Assembly (NCBI RefSeq): GCF_001550095.1 | Contig: NZ_LRUC01000010.1 | Location: 124,001-188,000 of the forward strand | DNA: 64,000 bases | Direction: 5' to 3' | Source of the DNA: Celeribacter ethanolicus | Lineage (GTDB): Bacteria > Pseudomonadota > Alphaproteobacteria > Rhodobacterales > Rhodobacteraceae | Shown: in pieces, positions 21,551 to 30,894 of the stretch | Position numbering within the stretch: the stretch's first letter is position 1 | Layout: each line of letters opens with the position of its first letter | The notes under the pieces: model-generated | What the model was told of the DNA's origin: nothing | Seen by the model: only the letters and a program-made list of their open reading frames with translations | Databases searched by the model: none | Position numbers and translations under genes: made by a program

Positions 21551-22212
21551 CCGATCAGCTCCTTCGTCAGCCGCGAGAGCTCATTATAATGGGTGAGCAA
21601 CGCCTCCGGCTCCAGCCGTTTGACCCCGTCCCCATCCGGCCCGAAGGTCACCAGGACAGAGGGCACCCCCGCCGCCTTCGCCGTGGCGCGGTCGGTTTCC
21701 GTATCGCCCACGAGGAAAGATTGCGCCAGAACGCCGCCCGCCTCTTCGACCGCCGCGACATAAGGCTTCGGATCGGGTTTCGACACGCCCACGGTCTTGG
21801 CCCCGATCATCGAGCCGAACAGATCGCGCACGCCCAGACGCGTCAGCAGCCGATCCGCCAGATCCTCGGGCTTGTTGGTGCAGACCCCCACCGCATAGCC
21901 ATCGCGACGCAGCGCCTCGACCGCCTCCGCCGCCCCGTCGTAGAGCCGTGTATGTGTGTCGATATGCTCGGCATAAACGTCCAGCAGGACGGGATATTGT
22001 TCCATCACCTCAGCGTCTCCGAACCCCGGCTTTACCCGAGAAAACCCGAGCGTCAACATCGCCCGCCCGCCGCGAAACGCCGTATGTGCATCGGCCACGG
22101 GGTCCAACACATCGCCGTAGCCTAGCCCCCGGAAACAGGCATTCGCCGCCGCGATCAGATCGGCGGAAGTGTCCGCCAGCGTGCCGTCGAGATCGAAAAT
22201 CACTGTGCGCAT
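21547..22212 (-). CDS. HAD-superfamily phosphatase (phosphoglycolate phosphatase-like)
   Basis: 221 residues. HAD motifs are all present: nucleophile FDLDGTLADT at residue 6, motif II VCTNKPEDLA, the lysine in GVSKPDPKP and motif IV VGDTETDRATAKAAG. The helical cap between motifs I and II and overall length fit the Gph/PGMB branch. The substrate may be phosphoglycolate or a sugar phosphate linked to the downstream aminotransferase; the sequence alone does not decide. Confidence 0.85.
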   Translation of the reverse strand: MRTVIFDLDGTLADTSADLIAAANACFRGLGYGDVLDPVADAHTAFRGGRAMLTLGFSRVKPGFGDAEVMEQYPVLLDVYAEHIDTHTRLYDGAAEAVEALRRDGYAVGVCTNKPEDLADRLLTRLGVRDLFGSMIGAKTVGVSKPDPKPYVAAVEEAGGVLAQSFLVGDTETDRATAKAAGVPSVLVTFGPDGDGVKRLEPEALLTHYNELSRLTKELIG

Positions 22213-22244
22213 GTCCGGTCCTTTTGCGGCTGCGGCGGTCCGTT

Positions 22245-22273
22245 TTGGGCAAACTCCCGCTGCAACCTGTAAT
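22245..22273 (+). promoter_or_regulatory. Candidate glmU-glmS promoter
   Basis: TTGGGC (22245-22250) and TGTAAT (22268-22273) are spaced by exactly 17 bases, about 110 bases before glmU. The -10 matches consensus in five of six positions; the -35 only in three. Confidence 0.4.
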
Positions 22274-22382
22274 CTGGCGTCAGAATAAGTGAAGCCCCCC
22301 TGACCTTCCGGGCCTTGCGGCGCTCCGCGTCATGGGTAAAACGGCAAGGAGACAAAGAAAAGAGCAGATCGGGACGAAAACC

Positions 22383-23735
22383 ATGGCAACAGCCCTCATT
22401 CTCTTGGCCGCCGGGCAAGGCACACGGATGAATTCCGACCTGCCCAAGGTGCTGCACCCGATCGGCAACGCCCCCATGTTCGCCCATGCGCTGGCCTCGG
22501 GCAGCGCTTTGGAACCGCAGCGCACCGTGCTCGTCGTCGGCCATGGCGGCGATCTCGTGGCGGCGGAAGCGGCCATGATCGACGAGAACATCGTCATCGC
22601 CCGCCAGGAAGAACAACTCGGCACGGCGCATGCGGTTTTACAGGCGAAAGACGCGCTTGCGGCCTTCGAAGGCGATGCCATCGTGTTGTACGGCGACACA
22701 CCGTTCATTTCCGAAGACACGATCCTGCGCATGGCCGAGGCCCGCAAATCCGCCGATGTGGTGGTTCTGGGGTTCGAAGCCGCCGATCCGGCGCGCTACG
22801 GGCGTCTGGTGATGGAGGGCGACCGGCTCACCCGCATCGTCGAATACAAAGACGCCACCGAGGCCCAGCGCGCGATCACCTTCTGCAACTCCGGTCTTAT
22901 CGCCGCCGATGCATCCGTGCTCTTTGATCTGCTGGATCAGGTCGGCAACGATAATGCCGCCGGAGAATACTACCTCCCGGACATCGTTGAAATCGCATGG
23001 AAAACCGGGCGCACGGCAACCGCCGTGGCCTGTGACGAATCCGAGACTTTGGGTGTGAATACCCGCACGGAACTCGCCCGCGCCGAAGCGATTTTTCAAT
23101 CCGCCAAGCGGGCGGAAGCGCTCGACAATGGCGTCACGCTGCTGGCCCCTGAAACCGTGTTCTTCTCGCTCGACACCTATATCGGGCGCGACACGGTGGT
23201 GGAGCCCAACGTCATCTTCGGCCCCGGCGTCACCGTCGAATCCGGCGCGCGTCTCAGGGCGTTTTCCCATTTCGAAGGCTGTCACGTCTCGATGGGCGCG
23301 ACCGTCGGCCCGTTTGCCCGTCTGCGCCCCGGAGCGGAGCTGGCGAATAACGCCCATATCGGCAATTTCGTCGAGGTGAAAAACGCCCTGATCGGCGAAG
23401 GCACCAAGGTGAACCACCTCACCTACATCGGCGATGCAGACATCGGCGACGGCACCAACGTGGGCGCGGGCACGATCACCTGCAATTATGACGGCGTGTT
23501 CAAACATCGCACCGTGGTGGGCCGCAACGCCTTCATCGGATCGAACACCATGCTCGTCGCACCGGTGACCGTGGGCGACGAGGCGATGACCGCGAGCGGG
23601 TCGGTGATCACCTCCAATGTCGAGGCAGGGGCCTTGGCCATAGGTCGCGCGAAACAGGTAAACAAACCCATGCTCGCCGTGCGGATGTTCGAAAAGTTAA
23701 AGTCTCTCAAAGCTAAGAAGCAAAAAGGGCAGTAA
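22383..23735 (+). CDS. glmU: Bifunctional GlcN-1-P acetyltransferase / GlcNAc-1-P uridyltransferase
   Basis: Makes UDP-GlcNAc from glucosamine-1-phosphate, acetyl-CoA and UTP in two steps. 450 residues. The N-terminal uridyltransferase loop is LAAGQGTRMNSDLPKVLHPI and the C-terminal left-handed beta-helix has hexapeptide repeats ending in NAFIGSNTMLVAPV. The start ATG giving MATALIL is chosen because the 17 preceding codons are basic and unlike the family. It ends one base before glmS begins. Confidence 0.96.
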   Translation: MATALILLAAGQGTRMNSDLPKVLHPIGNAPMFAHALASGSALEPQRTVLVVGHGGDLVAAEAAMIDENIVIARQEEQLGTAHAVLQAKDALAAFEGDAIVLYGDTPFISEDTILRMAEARKSADVVVLGFEAADPARYGRLVMEGDRLTRIVEYKDATEAQRAITFCNSGLIAADASVLFDLLDQVGNDNAAGEYYLPDIVEIAWKTGRTATAVACDESETLGVNTRTELARAEAIFQSAKRAEALDNGVTLLAPETVFFSLDTYIGRDTVVEPNVIFGPGVTVESGARLRAFSHFEGCHVSMGATVGPFARLRPGAELANNAHIGNFVEVKNALIGEGTKVNHLTYIGDADIGDGTNVGAGTITCNYDGVFKHRTVVGRNAFIGSNTMLVAPVTVGDEAMTASGSVITSNVEAGALAIGRAKQVNKPMLAVRMFEKLKSLKAKKQKGQ

Positions 23736-23736
23736 A

Positions 23737-25551
23737 ATGTGTGGTATTGTCGGGATTTTGGGAAATCATGAAGCGGCTCCGATCCTTGTCGAGTCGCTGA
23801 AAAAGCTGGAATACCGCGGTTATGACAGTGCCGGGATCGCCACGGTCGTGCAGGGCAAGCTCGACCGGCGCCGTGCGGTCGGCAAGCTCGTCAACCTGTC
23901 CGATCTTCTGGTGCATGAACCGCTGGCCGGCAAGACCGGGATCGGTCACATCCGCTGGGCGACCCATGGCGCGGCGACCACCGGCAATGCCCACCCGCAT
24001 CGCTCCGGCCCCGTCGCCGTGGTGCACAACGGCATCATCGAGAACTACCGCGAATTGCGCGCCGAACTGGCCGAGGCGGGCATCCATCCGGTCACCCAGA
24101 CCGATTCCGAAACCGTGGCGCTGATGACGCATATGTATATGGATCGGGGGCTCCCCCCCCGCGAAGCCGCCGTGGCGACGCTCAAAAAGCTCGACGGGGC
24201 CTTTGCCCTGTTGTGGCTCTTCGATGGTGAGGACGATCTGATCATCGCCGCGCGCAAAGGTGCGCCGCTCGCGATCGGCCATGGCAAAGGCGAAATGTTC
24301 GCGGGTTCTGACGCCATTGCGCTGGCGCCAATGACCGACCGCATCACCTATCTGGAACAAGGCGATTATGCCTTCATCACCCGCGCAGGTGCGGAGATTT
24401 TCGACGCCGAGGGACGGCGCGCGAACCGCGACGAGCAACGCATCGACCTCGGCGCTACTCAGGTGGAAAAAGGCGGCTACAAGCATTTCATGGCCAAGGA
24501 AATCGCCGAACAGCCTGTGGTTCTTGCTGATGCTTTGCGACATTATCTTACCACAGACGGGCTGAATCTGCCGTCGGAGTTGGACTTTTCGAACATTTCG
24601 CGTCTCACGCTCGTGGCCTGTGGCACGGCTTTCTACGCCTGCTCCGTGGCGAAATACTGGTTCGAGAGCCTCGCCCGCCTGCCAGTCGAAATCGACGTCG
24701 CCTCGGAGTTCCGTTACCGCGAACCGCCGCTGCCGACTGACAGCTACGCGATCTTCGTCAGCCAGTCCGGCGAGACCGCCGACACACTGGCCGCCCTGCG
24801 CTATTGCGATGAAAAGGTGGCGAAAACCATCGCCGTGGTGAACGTGCCGACCTCCTCCATCGCGCGCGAAAGCGACATTGCCCTGCCGATCCTCGCGGGC
24901 GTCGAAGTCGGCGTGGCCTCGACCAAGGCCTTCACCTGCCAGCTTCTCGTGCTCGCGACCCTTGCGCTCAAGGCGGCCCGTGATCGCGGGCACATGAGCG
25001 AAGCGGAACTTGCGAAACACATGGAAACTCTGCGCCTCCTGCCCGGGCTTCTCACCCGTGCGCTCGATCTCGACGAGGCGCTGAACATCGTCTCGAACGA
25101 CCTCTCCGAAGCCCGCGACGTGTTGTTCCTGGGGCGTGGCGCGATGTATCCTCTGGCCCTCGAAGGCGCGTTGAAACTCAAGGAAATCAGTTACATACAT
25201 GCCGAAGGCTATGCGTCCGGCGAGTTGAAACACGGCCCCATCGCCCTCATCGACAGCCACACGCCGGTGATCGTCTTCGCGCCGCATGACGCGCTGTTCG
25301 ACAAGACCGTATCGAACATGCAGGAGGTCATGGCGCGCGGCGGCAAGGTGCTTCTGGTCTCCGACCGCAAAGGGCTGGACGTCGCCTCCGAAGGCGTCTG
25401 GCAGACGGTGCAGATGCCCGAAGTCCCGGACCTGTTCGCCCCGATCCTCTACGCCGTCCCGGCCCAGCTCATCGCCTATCACACGGCGGTCGCCAAGGGC
25501 ACGGATGTGGACCAGCCGCGCAACCTGGCGAAATCCGTGACGGTGGAATGA
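23737..25551 (+). CDS. glmS: Glutamine--fructose-6-phosphate aminotransferase (isomerizing)
   Basis: First step to UDP-GlcNAc: converts fructose-6-phosphate and glutamine to glucosamine-6-phosphate. 604 residues. The catalytic N-terminal cysteine is in MCGIVGI. Glutaminase residues RWATHG and HNGIIENY follow, then two SIS sugar-isomerase domains (SQSGETADTLAAL, and SYIHAEGYASGELKHGP with Glu/His) and the C-terminal DQPRNLAKSVTVE. Its pathway partners glmU (adjacent) and glmM (57457-58803) are also in this window. Confidence 0.98.
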   Translation: MCGIVGILGNHEAAPILVESLKKLEYRGYDSAGIATVVQGKLDRRRAVGKLVNLSDLLVHEPLAGKTGIGHIRWATHGAATTGNAHPHRSGPVAVVHNGIIENYRELRAELAEAGIHPVTQTDSETVALMTHMYMDRGLPPREAAVATLKKLDGAFALLWLFDGEDDLIIAARKGAPLAIGHGKGEMFAGSDAIALAPMTDRITYLEQGDYAFITRAGAEIFDAEGRRANRDEQRIDLGATQVEKGGYKHFMAKEIAEQPVVLADALRHYLTTDGLNLPSELDFSNISRLTLVACGTAFYACSVAKYWFESLARLPVEIDVASEFRYREPPLPTDSYAIFVSQSGETADTLAALRYCDEKVAKTIAVVNVPTSSIARESDIALPILAGVEVGVASTKAFTCQLLVLATLALKAARDRGHMSEAELAKHMETLRLLPGLLTRALDLDEALNIVSNDLSEARDVLFLGRGAMYPLALEGALKLKEISYIHAEGYASGELKHGPIALIDSHTPVIVFAPHDALFDKTVSNMQEVMARGGKVLLVSDRKGLDVASEGVWQTVQMPEVPDLFAPILYAVPAQLIAYHTAVAKGTDVDQPRNLAKSVTVE

Positions 25552-25560
25552 CCCTATAAA

Positions 25561-25586
25561 GAAACCGCCCCGTTCGGGGCGGTTTC
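25561..25586. terminator. Terminator after glmS, usable in both directions
   Basis: Perfect 11-base inverted repeat GAAACCGCCCC / GGGGCGGTTTC with loop GTTC, nine bases after the glmS stop and between two convergent genes. Confidence 0.8.
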
Positions 25587-25622
25587 GACGTGGATTCCAT
25601 AGAAAGTGCCTGAGAGCGGCGA

Positions 25623-26435
25623 TCAGACGCCGAGTTTCGCCTTGGCGTAGTCGAGCATCTCGGGCGTGACGTCATCCGCGGTGATCGGAGCATTGCCCGT
25701 GGCATTGGCCGCAGACACGATCGCATCGACCAGAGCATCGTCCGAGACAGCCGCTTCGGCCTCCGCCAGATCGTCGACCGCCGCATCGAGGACGGCCTTG
25801 TCCGCCAGCGCCTGATCCAACTCGGCCTTGGCCTTTTCGACAGCCGCGAGCTGATCGAGATAGTCCTGATACCCCGGCTCGCCTTCCGCCACCGGATTCG
25901 CCGCCAGATCGGCGCTCAACTGGTCGATTTCCGACGCCCAACCAGCCGGATCGGAGGACAGGCCCAGCGCCGCCGCAGAGGCCGCCAGATCGTCATAACT
26001 GTCGGCATAGGCCGATCCAGCCGCTTCTGCGGCGCCCTGTGCGTCGTCATAGGCCGCAACCGCACCCAGGAAATCCTTGATCGGCGCCATTTTCGGATCG
26101 GAAGAATTCATGATACCATTCGGGTTGCGCCCGAGCGAATTCAACGACTTAAGCGCCGCAGCAAGCGGTTTGCCTCCCGGATTCCCGGCGTTGGCGGAAT
26201 TGCCGCGCGTGCCGGCCGCAGCCGCATTGGCCGAATTCCCCCCGGCATTGCCAGCGTTCGAGGAGTTGCCGCGATTGCCCGAATTGCCGGAGTTCCCACC
26301 GTTTCCGGAATTTCCACCATTGGCATTGGCACTGCGCGCCTCTGCGGTGTTCAGCCCCGTAAAATCGGAGGTCACGACGGGCAGTGCATAGGCGAAAGCG
26401 GAGGCGGTCAGCAGAAGCTTGACGAGGTTTTTCAT
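25623..26435 (-). CDS. Secreted Gly/Asn-repeat protein with Ala/Asp-rich helical C-terminus
   Basis: 270 residues, function unknown. A signal peptide covers residues 1-33 (cleavage near AEA). Residues 37-90 are an imperfect repeat of GNSGN/GNAGN units followed by SANAAAAG, coded at about 26168-26327. Residues 110-270 are acidic, Ala-rich and strongly helical (for example AAVEKAKAELDQALADK), with a net negative charge. There are no cysteines. It stands alone between convergent glmS and a divergent repair gene. A surface or matrix role is only a guess. Confidence 0.75.
   Translation of the reverse strand: MKNLVKLLLTASAFAYALPVVTSDFTGLNTAEARSANANGGNSGNGGNSGNSGNRGNSSNAGNAGGNSANAAAAGTRGNSANAGNPGGKPLAAALKSLNSLGRNPNGIMNSSDPKMAPIKDFLGAVAAYDDAQGAAEAAGSAYADSYDDLAASAAALGLSSDPAGWASEIDQLSADLAANPVAEGEPGYQDYLDQLAAVEKAKAELDQALADKAVLDAAVDDLAEAEAAVSDDALVDAIVSAANATGNAPITADDVTPEMLDYAKAKLGV
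26168..26327 (-). repeat. Tandem degenerate repeat coding Gly-Asn units
   Basis: Short degenerate units of about 9-12 bases (AATTCCGG/GGAAACGG-like) encode GNSGN, GNAGN and GNRGN. Such a tract can change length by slippage. Confidence 0.6.
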
Positions 26436-26498
26436 TGTTCCTGTGGCTCACTTGTGATTTTGGCTGAGGTAGCGTTACGACAACATAAGGGCAAAAAA

Positions 26499-27149
26499 AT
26501 GTCGATCACCGCAGAAATGGCCATGGAAACCCTGCGTCTGTCCGCCGACCCCGACAAGGCATCGGTCCTCAACAGCCGTTCCGGCACGTCGGACGCCTTG
26601 GGCGTCCCGCCTCAGACGCTCGAGGATTTGGCCCGGACCTGGCGGCAGGACACGCCCTTCCCCGAGCGGCTCGAACTGGCGCGCGCACTTTGGGGCCAAC
26701 CGGTCTTCGAAGCCCGCCTGATGGCCGCGAAACTGCTCACCCAGGCCCGGATTGCCGAAGATGCCGCCATCTGGGATCAGATTTGCGCCTGGATTTCAGA
26801 GGCCGAGAGCTGGGCCGAGCTGGATGCGCTTGCGGGGGCCGGCGCGCGTCGGATCGTCACCGATCTCACGCGGATGGGCACCGTCCATGATCTGGCCAAA
26901 TCAGAGCGTGCGCTCGACCGTCGCGCGGCCCTCGGCCTGTCCTTGCCCCTCGCGAAGCTGGCGCATCCGACAGAGGAAGAGCTCGGCGCCATCGACGATG
27001 TGCTATATTGGCTGACCTATGCACTTCAGGACCCGGACAAGGACGTCTCGCGCATGGCCGACAGTTGGCTCAAGAGCCTCGGCAAACATGACCGCAAACG
27101 TGCGGGCATGGTCCGGCGCGTCGTCCAGTCCCGCACGACCAGCGACTGA
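26499..27149 (+). CDS. DNA alkylation repair protein-like (AlkD/HEAT family)
   Basis: 216 residues, all helical. The motif [21 protein letters not shown] near residue 55 ([11 protein letters not shown] plus LMAAKLL) is characteristic of AlkD-type DNA glycosylases built from HEAT-like repeats, which remove alkylated bases. [21 protein letters not shown] near the end resembles the last repeat. The catalytic aspartate could not be placed with certainty. The ATG has AAGGG upstream; the longer frame from 26454 has no signal. It is five codons ahead of moaA's longest frame and probably co-transcribed. Confidence 0.65.
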   Translation: MSITAEMAMETLRLSADPDKASVLNSRSGTSDALGVPPQTLEDLARTWRQDTPFPERLELARALWGQPVFEARLMAAKLLTQARIAEDAAIWDQICAWISEAESWAELDALAGAGARRIVTDLTRMGTVHDLAKSERALDRRAALGLSLPLAKLAHPTEEELGAIDDVLYWLTYALQDPDKDVSRMADSWLKSLGKHDRKRAGMVRRVVQSRTTSD

Positions 27150-27190
27150 ATCGCTTGGCAGCCCTGCCTATGCGCCCTAGATTACCCGTC

Positions 27191-28204
27191 ATGTCCAATG
27201 CACCCCGCCTCATCGACCCGTTTGCCCGTGCGATTACCTATCTTCGGGTGTCTGTGACGGATCGTTGCGATTTCCGCTGTGTCTATTGCATGGCGGAGCA
27301 CATGACATTTCTGCCGAAAAAGGAATTGCTGACGCTCGAAGAGTTGGACCGCATGTGTTCCACCTTCATCGGACTCGGCGTCGAGAAACTGCGGATCACC
27401 GGCGGCGAACCCCTCGTGCGGCGCGGGATCATGACGTTCTTTGACGCCATGTCGCGACACCTCGACAGCGGCGCTCTGAAGGAGCTGACGGTCACCACCA
27501 ACGGCTCGCAACTCGACCGTTTTGCCTCCGATCTCTATGCCGCCGGCGTGCGCCGGATCAATGTCTCGCTCGACACCCTGGATGCGGCAAAATTCCAACG
27601 CGTGACACGCTGGGGCCGCCTGGAGCAGGTGCTGAGCGGCATCAACGCCGCGCGCAATGCTGGCCTCCGGGTCAAGATCAACACGGTCGCCCTCAAGGGC
27701 TTCAACGAGGACGAGTTGTTCGCCCTGACGGAGTGGTGCGCCCGCGAGGATATGGACCTGACCTTCATCGAGGTCATGCCGATGGGCGACCTGGGCAATG
27801 AGGACCGCGTCGGGCAATATTGGTCGCTCGACGATCTGCGCGCCGATCTGGCGACCCGCTACACGCTCACCGATCTGGCCGAGCGCACCGGAGGCCCAGC
27901 GCGCTATGTGCGGCTCAACGAGACCGGACAGAAGATCGGCTTCATCACGCCGCTGACCCATAATTTCTGCGAAAGCTGCAACCGTGTGCGGATGACCTGC
28001 ACCGGCGATCTGTTCATGTGTTTAGGGCAGGAAGACAACGCCTCGCTGCGCGACATCATGCGCGCTCATCCCGAAGACGACGCGCCGCTGATCCGCGCCA
28101 TCGAGGCCGCGATTGCCCGCAAACCCGAAGGCCATGATTTCGACTATTCGCGACAAAAGCCCGACGGTCAGGTGTCGCGACATATGTCGCACACGGGCGG
28201 GTAA
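27191..28204 (+). CDS. moaA: GTP 3',8-cyclase (molybdenum cofactor biosynthesis protein A)
   Basis: Radical SAM enzyme for the first step of molybdenum cofactor synthesis. 337 residues. The SAM cluster cysteines are C26, C30 and C33 in [10 protein letters not shown]; the second cluster is in [18 protein letters not shown]. The protein ends in Gly-Gly, the conserved tail that enters the active site. The ATG giving [11 protein letters not shown] is chosen over an upstream start that adds 12 atypical residues. Confidence 0.96.
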   Translation: MSNAPRLIDPFARAITYLRVSVTDRCDFRCVYCMAEHMTFLPKKELLTLEELDRMCSTFIGLGVEKLRITGGEPLVRRGIMTFFDAMSRHLDSGALKELTVTTNGSQLDRFASDLYAAGVRRINVSLDTLDAAKFQRVTRWGRLEQVLSGINAARNAGLRVKINTVALKGFNEDELFALTEWCAREDMDLTFIEVMPMGDLGNEDRVGQYWSLDDLRADLATRYTLTDLAERTGGPARYVRLNETGQKIGFITPLTHNFCESCNRVRMTCTGDLFMCLGQEDNASLRDIMRAHPEDDAPLIRAIEAAIARKPEGHDFDYSRQKPDGQVSRHMSHTGG

Positions 28205-28263
28205 GGCGCGCCCTCTCAGGCCGAATTTAAGGGGCTCTGCCCCCTCGCCTGCGGCTCACCCCC

Positions 28264-28287
28264 GGGATATTTTCAGACAAAAGAAAC
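28264..28287 (+). repeat. 3'-end repeat motif, copy 1
   Basis: GGGATATTTT followed by CAGACAAAAGAAAC, sixty bases downstream of moaA and directly before a terminator hairpin. It resembles two other copies at 28315-28339 and 40402-40425. A small hairpin GGGGCTCTGCCCC (28231-28243) precedes it. Confidence 0.5.
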
Positions 28288-28290
28288 GAA

Positions 28291-28314
28291 AGGCGCCCCC
28301 AACCGGGAGCGCCT
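28291..28314. terminator. Terminator between convergent moaA and M20 amidohydrolase
   Basis: AGGCGC ... GCGCCT with an inner CCC/GGG pairing. The minus-strand transcript continues TTTCGTTTCTTTT, a good U-tract; the plus-strand continues GTTTCCTTT. Confidence 0.65.
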
Positions 28315-28339
28315 GTTTCCTTTGCTGATCCAAATACTC
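28315..28339 (-). repeat. 3'-end repeat motif, copy 2
   Basis: On the minus strand GAGTATTTGG, ATCAG, CAAAGGAAAC, beginning three bases after the stop of the amidohydrolase gene. Nearly the same as the copy at 40402-40425. Confidence 0.55.
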
Positions 28340-28342
28340 AGA

Positions 28343-29506
28343 TCACGCCGCAGGCAGACGGCTTTCCACCATTTCCGCGTACCACGAACAACCCGCAGGC
28401 AGCGCCTCGTCGTTGAACATGTATTTCGGATGGTGCACCGGCGCGCCCGGACCGTTGCCGACGATGATATAGGCGCCCGGACGTTCCTCGAGCATATAGG
28501 CAAAATCCTCACCGCCCATCACCAGCGGATATTCCTCACAGCCGCCCGCCACCTTGGTCGCCGCCTCGATGGCATATTCGGTTTCCCGATCGTGGTTCAC
28601 CATGACCGGATAACCGAGGTGATAATCGACCACCACATCCGCCCCGTAAGTGGCACCGACACCGGCACAAATCTCTTTCAGACGATCCTCCGCCTGCTTG
28701 CGCACTTCACCGTCCAGTGTCCGCACCGTGCCTTTCAGCATAACCTGCGCGGGCAGAACGTTATGCGCCTTGGACGACGACTCGACGGTGCAGACGGAGA
28801 CCACCACCTGTTTCGTCGGGTCCACATTGCGCGAGGCGATGGTCTGGAGCGCAATCACCAGATGCGCCGCCGTCACCGTGCTGTCCACTGTCTCATGCGG
28901 TTTCGCGGCATGCCCGCCCTTGCCCTTCACATAGATCTCGAACTCGTCGGCGGCGGCAAAGAACGGCCCCGGACGGATCGCGAAGGTCCCAGCCGGCAGG
29001 TTCGGCCAGTTGTGCATGCCATAAACCTCGTCGATGCCGAACCGCTCCATCAACCCCTCTTCGCACATCACCCGGCCACCGCCGCCACCCTCTTCGGCAG
29101 GCTGGAAAATGACCACGGCCGTACCGTCGAAATTCCGGGTTTCGCAAAGGTATTTTGCCGCACCCAAAAGCATCGCCGTGTGCCCGTCATGGCCACAGGC
29201 ATGCATCACACCCGGGGTTTTCGACGCATATTCGGCCCCGGTCTCCTCGAGGATCGGCAGCGCATCCATATCGGCCCGCAGACCCACGGTTCGGCCTTTG
29301 CTGTCCGTCTTGCCCTTGATCACGCCCACGACGCCGGTTTGTGCCATGCCTTCGACCACCTCGTCACAGCCGAATTCGCGCAGCAGATCCGCCACTTTCT
29401 TCGAGGTGCGCGGCAGATCGAATTGCAGTTCGGGATTCTCGTGGATGTCTCGTCGCCATGCGGTGATTTCGGGCAGCAATTCGGCGAGGCGGTTCTTGAT
29501 CGGCAT
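28343..29506 (-). CDS. M20-family amidohydrolase (hippurate hydrolase-like)
   Basis: Zinc-dependent hydrolase of N-acyl amino acids or related amides; 387 residues. Metal-binding and catalytic motifs are RADMDALPI, MHACGHDGHTAMLLGAA, the Glu pair in PAEEGGGGGRVM, a His in GMHNWPNLP and GGEDFAYMLEERPGA near the C-terminus. A dimerisation domain covers about residues 185-300. The ATG giving MPIKNRLAELL has GGAG six bases before it; the longer frame adds 49 residues without homology. It is divergent from the peptide ABC operon and may supply hydrolysis of imported substrates. The precise substrate is unknown. Confidence 0.88.
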   Translation of the reverse strand: MPIKNRLAELLPEITAWRRDIHENPELQFDLPRTSKKVADLLREFGCDEVVEGMAQTGVVGVIKGKTDSKGRTVGLRADMDALPILEETGAEYASKTPGVMHACGHDGHTAMLLGAAKYLCETRNFDGTAVVIFQPAEEGGGGGRVMCEEGLMERFGIDEVYGMHNWPNLPAGTFAIRPGPFFAAADEFEIYVKGKGGHAAKPHETVDSTVTAAHLVIALQTIASRNVDPTKQVVVSVCTVESSSKAHNVLPAQVMLKGTVRTLDGEVRKQAEDRLKEICAGVGATYGADVVVDYHLGYPVMVNHDRETEYAIEAATKVAGGCEEYPLVMGGEDFAYMLEERPGAYIIVGNGPGAPVHHPKYMFNDEALPAGCSWYAEMVESRLPAA

Positions 29507-29786
29507 GTCGGTCTCCGGCGGAGTGGGATGAGGGTGGTCGTCATAAGTACCAGATCTCTGGCTCTCGTCACCCGACGCCTTGGGCGCAAACGAGGCAAGG
29601 TGCGTTTTGGCACACCCCCCTGATCGCGCCCCATATCGCGGGGCTGGCCCCAAGCGTGATCGCGCTTTGCACAGAGGTCAAGCAGATGTGCCTTACAATT
29701 TATCCATTGGTAAAAAAACTTGCACATTCGGGCACCTTGCCCCTTGCGCCCTCGAAAAGAGGTGATACCGTTTTGATCGTACCGAC

Positions 29787-29814
29787 TTCGGACAAACCGG
29801 GGCGGAAATATAAT
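29787..29814 (+). promoter_or_regulatory. Candidate promoter of the peptide ABC operon
   Basis: A perfect TATAAT lies at 29809-29814, 33 bases before the first ABC gene. A weak -35 (TTCGGA, 29787-29792) is 16 bases upstream. The rest of the 341-base gap 29507-29847 shows no gene; it should also hold the divergent amidohydrolase promoter, which I could not place. Confidence 0.4.
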
Positions 29815-29847
29815 AAAAAATAAAACCAACAGCTTGGGGGTCACCGC

Positions 29848-30894
29848 ATGGCCGATGGGGCCACACCCGTACTCAATGTCCGGGACCTGAAAACCGTTTT
29901 CAAAACGCGGTCAGGGTCCGTTCATGCCGTCAATTCCGTTTCCTTTTCGCTCAACCCCGGTGAATTATTGGGCGTTGTCGGCGAATCCGGCTCCGGCAAG
30001 TCCGTGACCATGATGTCGCTGATCGGCCTGATCCCCTCGCCCCCCGCTGAGGTCTCAGGGGGAGGCATAGATTTTGGCGGCATCGACCTTTTGCAAGCCT
30101 CCGAGACCGAGCTGCGCGCCATTCGCGGTGCGCGCATCGGCTTTGTGTTTCAGGACCCGATGACCTCGCTCAATCCTGTGTTCACGGTCGGCTACCAGAT
30201 CATGGAACCGCTGCGCAAACATATGAACATGTCCAAGGCGCAGGCCCGGGTTCGGGCCAAGGAGCTTCTGGAACTGGTCGGCATTCCGGACGCCGAGCGC
30301 CGCCTGAGCGATTACCCGCACCAGTTTTCCGGTGGCATGCGGCAACGGGTGATGATCGCCATCGCGCTGGCCTGTGACCCGGAAGTGCTGATCGCGGACG
30401 AACCGACCACGGCGCTCGACGTGACCATTCAGGCGCAAATTCTTGAGCTGATGCATGAGCTGCGCGCCAAGCTCGGCATGGCGGTGATCTGGATCACCCA
30501 CGATCTGGGCGTGATCGCCGGGATCGCGGATAGGGTTCTGGTGATGTATGGCGGGCAGATCGTCGAACACGCCCCCGTGCGCGAGCTGTTCAAACATCCG
30601 CGCCATCCTTACACCCGCGCGCTCCTGAAAACCGTGCCCTCGGTGCGCGGCGAGCGAGCGGAGCGGCTTGAGGTGATCGAGGGCCAACCCCCGATCCTGC
30701 GCGCGGAACCGTCGAGCTGTTCCTTTGCCGCGCGCTGCCCCTTTGCCTTCGAACGCTGTCTTGCGGAAAATCCGCCGCGCTTTGACATCAGCCCCGGCCA
30801 TGACGCCGCCTGCTTCTACGATTTCGAGAGCGGCGCGCCACGGGCCTCCGTGCAGGCCACCTCCGTCACCGAGGGAGCGATCCATGCTGGATGA
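29848..30894 (+). CDS. Peptide/nickel-type ABC transporter ATP-binding protein (DppD/OppD-like)
   Basis: 348 residues. Walker A GESGSGKS near residue 51, Q-loop [12 protein letters not shown], signature [12 protein letters not shown], Walker [13 protein letters not shown] and the switch His in [11 protein letters not shown]. The C-terminal oligopeptide-transporter domain with three cysteines ([16 protein letters not shown]) follows. First gene of a five-gene operon (two ATPases, binding protein, two permeases). The next ATPase gene overlaps its last 11 bases. Confidence 0.92.
   Translation: MADGATPVLNVRDLKTVFKTRSGSVHAVNSVSFSLNPGELLGVVGESGSGKSVTMMSLIGLIPSPPAEVSGGGIDFGGIDLLQASETELRAIRGARIGFVFQDPMTSLNPVFTVGYQIMEPLRKHMNMSKAQARVRAKELLELVGIPDAERRLSDYPHQFSGGMRQRVMIAIALACDPEVLIADEPTTALDVTIQAQILELMHELRAKLGMAVIWITHDLGVIAGIADRVLVMYGGQIVEHAPVRELFKHPRHPYTRALLKTVPSVRGERAERLEVIEGQPPILRAEPSSCSFAARCPFAFERCLAENPPRFDISPGHDAACFYDFESGAPRASVQATSVTEGAIHAG

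Noticed and set aside
23735-23737. GlmS ribozyme upstream of glmS
   Set aside because: Only one base separates glmU and glmS, and no ribozyme-like fold can fit.
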